A DNA stretch of 64,000 nt from Apostichopus japonicus (lineage: Eukaryota > Echinodermata > Holothuroidea > Aspidochirotida > Stichopodidae). The notes beneath the pieces were generated by a model. It saw nothing but the letters and a program-made list of their open reading frames with translations, was not told the DNA's origin and made no database searches. The stretch is from contig NC_092577.1 in NCBI RefSeq assembly GCF_037975245.1, forward strand, positions 14,344,513 through 14,408,512, in the 5' to 3' direction. Shown piece after piece: positions 11,342-22,700 of this stretch. The position numbers and the translations under genes were made by a program. The number at the start of each line of letters is the position of its first letter. The stretch's first letter is position 1.

Positions 11342-12075
11342 GCGTACGGGAATGCTGTCTCATAAACTCCGTCAAAATACTGGCCTTCCCTGCACATTGT
11401 TCGATCTACACATAGGCAATATAGTCAGATTTGTACATCCTGGGTTTTTTGCTGTAACCAATGTTTCTCTCCGACTCTGATAGAAAGTTAATTTATAAAA
11501 CAATAAATCATGAATTCTACGTATCCGAGACAAACGAGAGTGGATACTGAGCTTACTTTTTCAGTATAATGGAACAATATATGCCTTAATTTTGTGGATG
11601 GAAAACTATGTTTTAATATTTAATTGTCTCATTGAGTTCATACCGCTTTGCTTCTGACATGCCTAGTTTCCATGGAAACCATACAGGAGACAGCAATGAT
11701 GTACTACAACCAACACAGCAAACAATCAAATATATTCACATTAAAATAATTACATGAATACCTCCCTCTTCAAGATATTAGTGGTTAGCTGGTTAAATGA
11801 CTACACTATCAAGATATAATGTATTCGGTGTTATTATAGCGTGTAACCTTCAACAGTGTTATTAGGGTCGTACCTGCGGTTTACGAACGTTTAACTCTTT
11901 CAGCATGGCCCTCAATAACCACACAGATATCAATACAACAATGTTAGGCTCGGACAATGGATTTATCTATCGGTTCATTTTTAATGAAGCTCTGGGTGTA
12001 TTGGTCCATTCATATATGCATTGGTAGGGGGTAAGGGTAGTTCACGTCGGTCGGCGATTTTCAACAGACTGTGGT

Positions 12076-12205
12076 AAATTCGACCTCCGATTTCGATATG
12101 ACGAAATCTGAATTCGACATGACGAAAGCTGAATTCGACATGTCGAATGCTTAATTCGACATAGAGTGTTCAGTATTCGACATAACGTATGGACAATTCG
12201 ACATT
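12076..12205. repeat. Degenerate repeat of about 21 bp (AATTCGACATGACGAAAGCT)
   Basis: About six diverged units, each containing ATTCGACAT. The hAT-type element at 12264 lies just to the right, and a related GACGTC/TCGACCT stretch continues beyond it. Confidence 0.75.
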
Positions 12206-12263
12206 CCTGGACATAATCTAACATATACCTTCGGGTGATATCCGACATGCCGTCGGTTATTGT

Positions 12264-12760
12264 CAAGGGCGGCGGAACCGGGGGAGGGGCACATGGGGCA
12301 TGTGCCCTCACTTTTCCTCAGGTTAAAAATGTGCCCTTTTTCTACATAAAAACTGTACTCTTGATCACCTTATTAGGTCAGCGATATTTCAGTAAGAGAT
12401 CTAATCCTAATTTAGAACTATTAATGAATTTCTGTGGGTCAAACTCAGAGCTATTTCGAATGTAAACAATTTGTTAAGCTCTTAACAAGAAATAAACTCT
12501 AATGATTTCACCTCATTTTGTCTCGAAAGTAAACTTGTTCCTTGTTTCCCTATTTGCAGTGCTAGTATGCATTTTTTCCTTGAAGGGGGGGGGGGGGCGG
12601 CGTTGATGGAGTGATGCGTATACGCAAATAAGATAATACAATAAGAGTTACAATGGGTTCTAAATATCAGGCTGCGTCAGTCCAATCGAATTTCTGCAAA
12701 GTGCCCTTCGACGTCAGTGCCCCCCCCCCCCCCAGATTAAAAGTGCTTCCGCCGCCCTTG
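12264..12760. mobile_element. hAT-type MITE with perfect 8-bp duplication
   Basis: The ends CAAGGGCGGCGGAA and TTCCGCCGCCCTTG are perfect 14-bp inverted repeats. GTTATTGT flanks both sides (12256-12263 and 12761-12768). It is 497 bp long with internal G and C runs and a CACATGGGGCATGTG palindrome, and no transposase. It lies about 600 bp before the first detected exon of the receptor gene. Confidence 0.9.
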
Positions 12761-13389
12761 GTTATTGTCGACCTAAAGGATGTAGTCTGCGTATCGGTCG
12801 ATTGATAACAAATTTAGCTTTATTTGTTTTGATCCGGCTTCCAGTAAATTAAAAACATCTTGATAAGAGGGTTGCAGAGGGAGACCATCCAGGTGCATCA
12901 TTCAAAGAGTTCACATTAATACATCAGATTAATTGCAAAATGCAATGCCCATGAAAGTAAAGTCTTTTAAAACTAATGCTATATGGACTGATTCGACATT
13001 ATTCGTAAAGAGATATAATTTAACTCATATAGGTTGTGCTCAATAGAATATACTTTCCACTATGTCATGCAGACAATTTATCAAAATTGTTATTTAAACA
13101 ACAGATTATTCAAATGAAAATCTACCATCGAAATGTCTCACAGAGGACTTAAGCTATACACATTGAACGTAACTCAAATACTTAACTTGGGTTAAAATTA
13201 GAAGAGGATATGGGGGGGGGTGGGGGTGGGGGTGGGGGAGTGAGAAAATTGATGTACTATTCTACCAACACCGATGCAAGTTGCAAAAACTTAAAACAAG
13301 GTGTCATCTTTGTCAAGTCCTTCACAGATATGGAAATTATTTGTTGGTAACTTTATTTTCCTTTTTTTTTATTGTTTTTATTTACGCAG

Positions 13390-13701
13390 TACCTCCAACG
13401 ATGTCGCTAAAGGTCAACGGAGTTTCACTTAATCAATCTTCATTCTGGGTTCCCCAGAATGAACTAATGGTTATAACGTGCTTTGCTTGGGACGCGAGGC
13501 CGAAGGTGAACCTTTCCTGGGTTATAAATGATCATGATAGAATCTATACACAAACTAATGTAACAGAAGGTGATAGATCAACGTATAACTCAACATCACT
13601 GCTGGAACATACACCAACAAGTGAGAATGAAACTATTATCTGTTATGGTAATAGCGTGACGTCATCAGAGTATAACGTGGGAGTGTCACTCTATACATAT
13701 G
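13390..13701 (+). CDS. Receptor exon: Ig domain 1
   Basis: 312 bp, phase 1 to phase 1, between a T-rich tract with acceptor TTTACGCAG and donor G|GTAAGT. It encodes about 103 residues with the Ig pattern: first Cys in [11 protein letters not shown], core Trp in NLSW, second Cys in ETIICYGNS. Several N-glycosylation sites are present (NQSS, NLSW, NVTE, NSTS, NETI). A 1-1 phase exon is typical for Ig domains. The open frame continues upstream to an ATG at 13281 with a hydrophobic run, but that run is the polypyrimidine tract translated, so I do not use that start. Confidence 0.9.
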
Positions 13702-16700
13702 GTAAGTTAATATCATCAAGTATCACAACACCCTTGATACAAATCACCTGAAACACACAGAAAACACAGTTACTACTGTAAATCTTAAAGTTGTGTACCA
13801 AGTGAACACTGGATTGTGCTACAAATATGTAGCATGTGCTATTAGGATTACAGTAAGAACTGAGGATATATGTAATCCCAACAAATCCAGTTTGATGCAT
13901 TTGTTGGGATTACACGTATCCTCAGTTCTTACTGTAATCCTTATAGCACATGCTACCATTTATCATATTTATCAGTAGTACAGTAGTTACTGTAAACACT
14001 GTGTGAATTGGCTGTAAAAATCATAGCATCACAAATAAAGTATCAGAACACACTTATGGTAAGATTACAGTATCAGCTATCAAGTGCCAAATATACGTAC
14101 ATACATTTTGGTAAGACCAGGAAAAATGTATATGTTGACGTGTGACACGATCAGACAAACTTGATATTGACTCGAGGAATAAGTATATTGTAGTGTCCAG
14201 ATCGTTCTGCGATAATCAATTACACTAAAGCTTTGCCGGAGACCGGAATATGTTAATATTCATAATGATGGCAATATATTTATGTTCTACGCGAAAATAT
14301 AAGTAGCACATGATGGTATATACCAAACCTTTGAAACTTTTTCACGAACATGACGGATGAATGTTTTGGAATGTCGCAGATGATGCCAAGCAAAACACTG
14401 TTCAATGTAAAACACTGAACTTAGTCTATATATGTTTTAGCACATTATTTAGTATGTTAATGTTTTCATAGCGTGAACACATTAGTTCGCTTGATCATCA
14501 TTCTTAATATAATATAATAATAATTAACAATTCGCTGTTTAAGGTTATAATCCGAAACATAACTGGAGAAGTATCGCTATTCCCAGTCTGTTACTGTCTG
14601 AATTATTATTTTTTTTTTCGTTCAAGTCCACAATATTCAAACTAAATATCAATTATCCTATTCATTTCTACTTTAAACGAGTGAAAATATAACAATAAAC
14701 CATGTTTAAGGTGTGTCTGATCAAGCTAATCAATACTTACTAGATGAAAGAGTTAATTGTGTTTAATCTTTTGGTTGATGAAAGTCTTTCCAGAGCTTTA
14801 CATAACTTTGAATGGAGAAAGAGTCGAGAAGAAATATGTGAATTCTGGAGAGAATTTGAATGTAACTTGTCATGCTGTTGGAGCAAGACCTACAACATTG
14901 TTATCATTCAACGACCGCAATGAAGTTGTGACTGAATTGCCCCCACCGAGCACAAGTACGTCCACGTCAAGAATCTCGTTTCTTCTGATAAAACGGCTGG
15001 AAGAAGAGACTATTACATGTACGAGTACACAAGGACGAGAGAGTGAATCTGATCTCACGACATTTGTCACGGTGACAGTTACTGTGTCCGGTAAGCGCAC
15101 ATCCCCCCCCCCCAAAAAAAAAAAAATCCACCACATTATGTAGACACAATATGTCATTCTTTAACGTTGTTACCAACTGAAAGTCTTAAATAGACAGTCT
15201 GTACTTCGAGGCGAATGATCTCAGGGATTCATATTAAAATGGTGTGCCCTTTCAAGGAGGAAATTCAATATGCGAGGGTTTTTCGATTATACATGAACAT
15301 AATACAACCAATGTCAGAATAAAGACGCTATAGGTGACGAAATCGTTTCTTTTTAATGTATTTAAATTAAGGCAGTTGGGAAAGTTAGGAAGAGTACAGC
15401 ACATTGTAATAGAAAAAACTACGCGTACGGAGTTTCAAAACTAAGTTTAAATTTAAATGTCGAATATGAAGTAATGCTACAAATTTTGCTTTTCCGCGTT
15501 TCCCACATGATTTCTGTGTTTCTACAGTGTCTATTTTTAGCTTTAGCTTTTCAGAGCATGTCTTTATGCAGAATTATAGATTTGATCTTTGCAGAATTAA
15601 TTCTTATGCAGAATTATAGATTTGATCTTTTCATAACTATGTTATAGTTCAAAGACCAAGAAAGTAATACCTAATAATGACTGCTAGTAATATTTTCATA
15701 TCTATCATGTCTTCAAGATATACGACTTTAAATCTATGGAAATTCCTCGTTAGGGCTAAATGGAGGATGACGTCGGCTCCTCATTAAATGCGCTATAATG
15801 TTACAGTTAATACATTGTTGTAATAAAAGTCCAATAACTCAACCAGAGCATCATTTGATACCATTCAGCACATTAATTTGTCCTTGCGCAATTTGTAATA
15901 CTTAATAATAATAACAATTTAATAATTTGTAATATAATGGTGTAAACATTCCATTGGAGGCCATCAAAGTCTTCTGATTACCCACTGAGTCTTGTATTGC
16001 ATCTGAGGAATTGTAATATTGGTCTGTGTATTAGACTGCATAGTTCAGTCACTTTAATCGAAGTGTTTAAAGGGAATTTATATATATATATATAATAAAG
16101 ATATTATATAATATACAATATAAAATTAAGATATCATAAAAAAGTGGTATATAAGTAAAACATGATAATAATATCAGTGTTTTCTAATTGTATGTAAACA
16201 TATCGATGTTAGGTATGTCCCTCAAGTCATCTCTCAATATGGAAAGTCCACCTTATGATCACATTTTCAAGAGCACATATACCTCAATATGGTTTTCCTT
16301 TGAGTGATGGAAATAACTCAAAACGTTTATTAAAGTATACATTCATTTCATTCTCTGCTGTCTTTCAGACGAGTCGACCACACAAACAACAACGGCTGCC
16401 GGTTTGTATTATCATGAGTGATTTATTCCATAACTTATGAATTTTTACCCGATACACATAGAGAATACAGTTACTACTGTAAATCTTAAAGTTTTGTACC
16501 ACAGTAAAAACTGGACCGTGCTATAATTCGGTAGCATGTGCTATTAGGATTACAGTAACAACTGAGGATATGTGTAATTCAACAAATCCAGTTGTTCGGG
16601 ATTTGTTGGGATTAAAAATATCCTCAGTTCTTAATGTAAACTTAATAGCACATGCTACCGATTTATCATATTTGTCAGCACGATCCAGTATTTACTGTGG

Positions 16701-19700
16701 TACAAAACTTTAAGATTTACAAAAGTTACTGTAATCTCTGTGTGAATCGGCTGGAATTTTACGTACGATACGGGTTCTTGTTACAAGAAAACAAAAAACA
16801 CTACAAAACGCTAAAAAGCTCCCAAAAAGTCTATCAATGATGATCTATGATAAAATATATGATTTTTTGCTTTTGTATTATTTTGACTAATTTGCATATT
16901 AATATTTGTTTGTTTGTTTGTTGTTTTCTTTCATTGTTTTGTTGTCGCTATGGAATGACCAATCAGTCATCATCTGATTGTAATATATAGACTGTACACC
17001 ACAAAATTATGTTTAATAAAATCACCCTTTGAATTCATTGAAAATGTATTATTTCAAAGTTCTGTCTTGTCTAATTCTTGCAATTAATTCTTTGAAATTA
17101 ACCAGCTACAAAGTATCATCGATTTTAATCTTTAAAAAAAAAAATAAAAACGGTTTCCATTTTGCATTTCATGAAATATTACCATATATACTCTTTCAGA
17201 TAGGCGAACAACAGCACCATCATCTTCAGGTTTTTCATTCAAATATTTATGTAATACTAATGAATACAATTAATTAAGAATGGTGTATCATTAGCAAATA
17301 ATGAGATAGAAGGGAATTTTATTGCTTATTATAAGATTTGGAATATCGCTAACTACACCCTCTATTTCTAATACCTTTTTCTTCGCTTTTCTTACTTTAA
17401 TTATCATACTTTTGTTACCTTAAGAGTTATACTTGGCAAATATAGAAAATATAGGAGTTAAGCGAACCTCTCACGTTATTCAACGTTTCGTTTTGTTAAT
17501 CTATTCCTTTTGTTGGTACAAGGGGATGCACTACTATGTGAAAATAATGTAACATAAATTAACATGTCCGTGATTGTATTGTAGGATGTGATAAGTGATA
17601 TATGATATAGAACCATGTTTCCATACATCTGTTAAGATATTTAGGTAATTCTTTATAATTTCTTTCCAGAATTTGACTATCTTCAATGGGCCATTCCTAG
17701 TTTCGCTGCTTTGTTAACATGTTTCGTGGTTTTCTGTACCTATAAGATTACCATCAAGATCCGAGGTAAGTTAAGTTGTTTAATCTCAACCTGGTAAGCA
17801 TGCGTAAGGTACAACTGTCATTAGTTGCTCATTAGTTGCTCTGCGGGTAAACGGTGCTCACTTACCTTCGTTAGAGTGCTTGTATCATGAGAGGGTCAAC
17901 AATAAAGTGAAACAAATCATGCAAGACCCAACACACCCCTTGTTTGAGCACTATATTTACAACCGCTCTGGACTGCGTTTATGCCCACCACGTACATTTA
18001 GGGCCCGCTACAGATATTCATTTGTGCCTAATTCTATCCATATATTTAATTCACAAGTGAGAAGATAAGTTTCTTATTTGTAGGACTTGCTGTTATTATA
18101 TTTGTATTACTGTATGTGTTTCGCAGTCTATTGATACTATATATACTATTGCTTTTTTTTTCGTTTACGACCTGTGTAAGCCGAATTTCCGATTGTGGAC
18201 AATAAATTCAATTCAATTAGCAGAAGAAAAAAAAAACATGATTGTGTTTGTACTTTATAAACCAATGAAAAGCACTAATTTGAAGTAGTTTAACGAAATA
18301 TCCATAGTAGATAATGATAGATAATTTATGCATGTGTAACATGACATTTTTCAATGCTCATTTATAGATCCATTCAATATCCAATAAATAAAGAACAATT
18401 TCCGTGTTGACGTTTTTAATTATTCTACATTTTTCTCCTTCCTTACAAATAGCTTCGATGTCGGCTAATTTGTCAACGTAAGACTTGTGTGTTGTTTTTG
18501 TTTCTTATTATTGTTTACATGCTTCTAAACTGCCGACTTTACTACATTGAGAGAAGCTTAAGTTTGTATTTAACTTTAAAATTGATAGTCATTCTCAGCA
18601 AAAAAGAACCAAACTTGGAATTATGGCCGTTATTGGTTGGCTATATGGATCAGTTTGATGTGGACAATTTATATTACATTGGTCAAGGGTGGTCACGTGA
18701 TTGAGTTATGGTTTATTTTATAACAAATACATGTTCATCCTTTCTATGGATCTGTAAATTGACCAATGGTTCTAAACATAAGGTCGAATGAATACACTGT
18801 TGATTTGAATTTGTAATTAATATTTATTTAGTTATCAGATTATTTCTACTGTTCAAACCTGCAAATAATTCTAAGAGAAGGTTTTTGATTTGGAGGATAA
18901 AACCTAACATAATATACGTTTTAAGGGAAACTGAATATTCCACAGCCAATAAAAAACACAAAACATACCTGTTATTCATATAGAGATGCAGATACAACGC
19001 CCGCTGGTACAACTCAACTACAACTCAACACCTTGCCGGCTGACCAATCACGTAAGTTCAAAAAGAAATATTTAATCTGTATTAGATATATAGAAATTGT
19101 TGATATGTTGATGATATCTCCTTGACTACTACATTTCTGTCTTTATATTAGTTTTACAGAAGCCGCCACAAGGGACTCTCCAGCACAAACAGAAGTAAGG
19201 ATGTTAAAGCATAAAATCAAACGCAATTGATAATCTAGGAATATAAATGATTATTTTTGTTTTTATTTTTATTTTTATTTTTATTTTTATTTAATTTTTT
19301 ATTTATTTATTTTTTTTTTGGGGGGGGGGGCAAAATTTAGAAAGCTGCATTAATGATCTGAATAAGTTAATTGAGGTTCGTTCAAGGGGCTGATTAATAC
19401 ATTTTACTGCAGACCTAACATTTTCTGTTAATATTTGTTATCACAATACCACATGTTACGTTAATGATGTTGTTTTAATTACCGAGGTATAACCATAATC
19501 GTGTATAACGTAAGCGGTGTATTCTGTATAAATTTGTAATATAAATGCGTTTGTTTAATTCACTTTCGAGTAGTTCAGACAGCTGGTGATAAATTTCTAG
19601 TTAACATTGTTTAACCTTCTTCTTCAACACAGGTAAGTTATGTTATGAGATCAATAATATCACCATATTTCTGTATTTTAATTTAGATCAGATCTTCCAA

Positions 19701-22700
19701 GTATTCCGAGCGAGGAAAGCAATTCCATTCATTCTAGCGGCAGTGAAAGCAGTAAGTTGATTTTAATTGATGCTAATTGATGCAAAGTGCATAATTTTAA
19801 ATTCTAAATGAAGAATGAAGACCAACATCAGTATCGGAGCTTTGTATTTTTAATGTTACATGTATCTGACAACATGATAATACAAATAACATGTTACATA
19901 AAACACAATGTTATATACCCTGACAGACATGTAACATTTAGATATAATTATGTACTATGTCCTCGAACAATGGTATGATTATCTCATGTCTTCTCGGCCT
20001 TTTGGCTAAGATCATGTGTAGTATCTGTTCCCTTTCGAGGGGAATGGTGATACACACCCGACGATGATCACACAGTCACAGTCTCGATGCAAGGGGACAG
20101 TCGTTCGGTAGTTTGGTTTTCGTGCCCAGGTTCTTTCCTGGGCGACTCTTTCTTAAAGAGTAAGATTATCTCATGTCTGATTCTTACTGTTAATATGTAT
20201 ACACTCTATGACCAAATATATTATATCAAAAAGTATATCGCAATTGATATATTTTCACTGGCTTATTTACCTAAGACACGTTAACGTGTTTTTCTTCTAA
20301 CGCTGCACGCTGCTATATATTTTACTTTACAGATTATTACTCTGCTGCCAAGGTAGGAGGGGCGAAGGATAGGATATTTAGTGCTAATGAGTTCTGCATC
20401 TTATTAAGTATAAAGGAAGGAACAATATACAATAGATGGATGGGTACTATCAAAATTTCCAGTGACGTCAAAAAATGCGCTGTCCTAACGACGATCGCAG
20501 GTAAAGTCGCAGCCTTATTGGTGTATACCTTTATGGTCAGCTGCGTGTTTCAAGGGTAAACAAAACTTCCGCATGTATTGAAGTATTATTTGCTAGGAAC
20601 GAAAACAGCGAATTGAAAGGTTTTAAAGCCTCATAATCTTAATAATATTCAATAGTCATAAGCCAAATTGGCCCGTTGACCTCCTCGAAGATTATACACA
20701 TTATGAGGTTCACAGCACTTAATAATATTAATCCGACGTCTGCCATCATTTTTTTGTTTAATTATAAATCTTTTAACTAACATATAAATGTTCCTTTCTA
20801 ATTGCTAACATCATGTGATATAAGTAATGTACTGCAATGTGCCCAACGTTGTTTAGTTTCTAACCCTGTTTTTTTTTCTGCATTAAGAGGGAGTTACGAA
20901 GAAGAAAATTATCCACTGGGATGCATTTGTTAAACGCACACTTGACCTGCCTAAGACCGATCATCTTACGAAAATTGATGGAATAGGAGTCGACAAAAGT
21001 GAGTTATTCTATTCCATCGCGTGGATGCCTATATATACGTTACACCTCCATACTAGTACAAGCCTACCACGTTAATATTGGCGATATCATACAGCAATGG
21101 ACTGGTGTAGGCCTAATACAACACTTTTTAACTCAACTTGCCATTAAAGCGTTTTCATTTAATAAATGATTAAAGTAAAATTTCGTGGCTTGAGAAATGT
21201 TGAATTCACGAGGTATTGCATAATTAATTTCTACAATTATTGAAATATTCATGATCTAGGTTTCTCAGTTTCATCAATAATTGCAAATCGTATTTGATTA
21301 GTAATCGCTACCACCGATAAAATTATCGGCCAAACGCAGAACCCTGTATCCAAGGATCTCCTACTATGTGTGTCATGTAGCATGTTATTACGAAGCATTT
21401 CCAATGACAAATCTCTAGGCCTATACCTGTTAGTTCCACCAAGTGTATTAACGGCGTGTAAGAACTATATCAACATAACATTAAATGCAAGATTGATCCG
21501 TCAGTGTAATGAGCCAGAAATTACTCTTCTCTGGGTTATACCTATATAGGCAATGGGAACTATGTAACCATAACAATCGAACCTGCGCTATGTAATATCA
21601 TCAATCATACATCACATTAGTAGTATGTTAATTCCTTCAGCCACCCTTTACCTCATCACTGAACACACTGTCTGTGAGACATTGGACAGCCGTCTTACAT
21701 TTGACCCGAGTTCACAAAGCAGTCCATTTTCAGTTTCGGATGTCATGAAACATATCGCTTCCATTTTGGAAGGACTAGAATGTTTGCAGTCGTTTGGGGT
21801 GAGTCGGCTGTATGGTCATGTATCAATATTAAAGCTGCTTATAAATGGAATTTTTACTAACAAAGTTGTATTATGATTCAAATTATTTAAGAATTACTTC
21901 GACGCTTGCGTTAGTGTGACAGTTGGGTTGTCGATTATGTCAACATAAAACAATCAACAACAAAGATGCCACACGAATATTTGAAGGGAAAACAATGTAT
22001 AAGGTTTAATGTATGAGCCGCATCGCATAGTCTTTTGGCAAATATGAAATTATTTGTGACGGCCATATTTAAGCAGTTCTTTGCGGCCAGAGTGTATGAT
22101 GACGTTTTTATAAAGACCGGTTTGTTCACAGCCTCATGGCAATTGTACAAATCTCTATTTCATATGCCCCTATAAATATGTTAGTTCATTGTTTTATTTA
22201 ATTATTCGTATTTTATCTTATATTCGAAAGATTCGATATAATTTAATTTTTCAATACATATCTGGTCCAATTAACGTTTAACAGTTTTTACATCCGGGGT
22301 TATCAACTAAGAAGATTTTATACACAAAGGAAGGAATCTGTAAATTATATGATTTCTGCCTTGCTGAAGATGCACCGAAGATAGTTGCTCTAAAGAAAAC
22401 ACAGGTGATGACCTTCTTAAACCAATTTTGAACGTCTAAATGAAGTCATAGTAATCGTTAATAATTAAAATAATTTTCAAAATATATTTTTTTTCTTGTT
22501 TAATTCCACCTCATGTATTGAACGAAGTAACATATACATGAAGAAAATCACGTTTAAGTCTTTATCAGAGTTAATCAATATTTCCGTGCAAACTAAAAGT
22601 TGTGGGCAACATATTTCATTAATGACCAAAAAAAAGGTGCCCTTCAAAGTAGAAAGAAAATATGAAACAATTTCCATCTTGGTTGCAGCTGTTAATTATT

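Noticed and set aside
13281-13389. ATG and hydrophobic run in frame with Ig exon 1, as a possible signal peptide
   Set aside because: The hydrophobic residues come from the T-rich polypyrimidine tract before a good acceptor (TTTACGCAG); the phase-1 exon structure points to a separate upstream signal-peptide exon.
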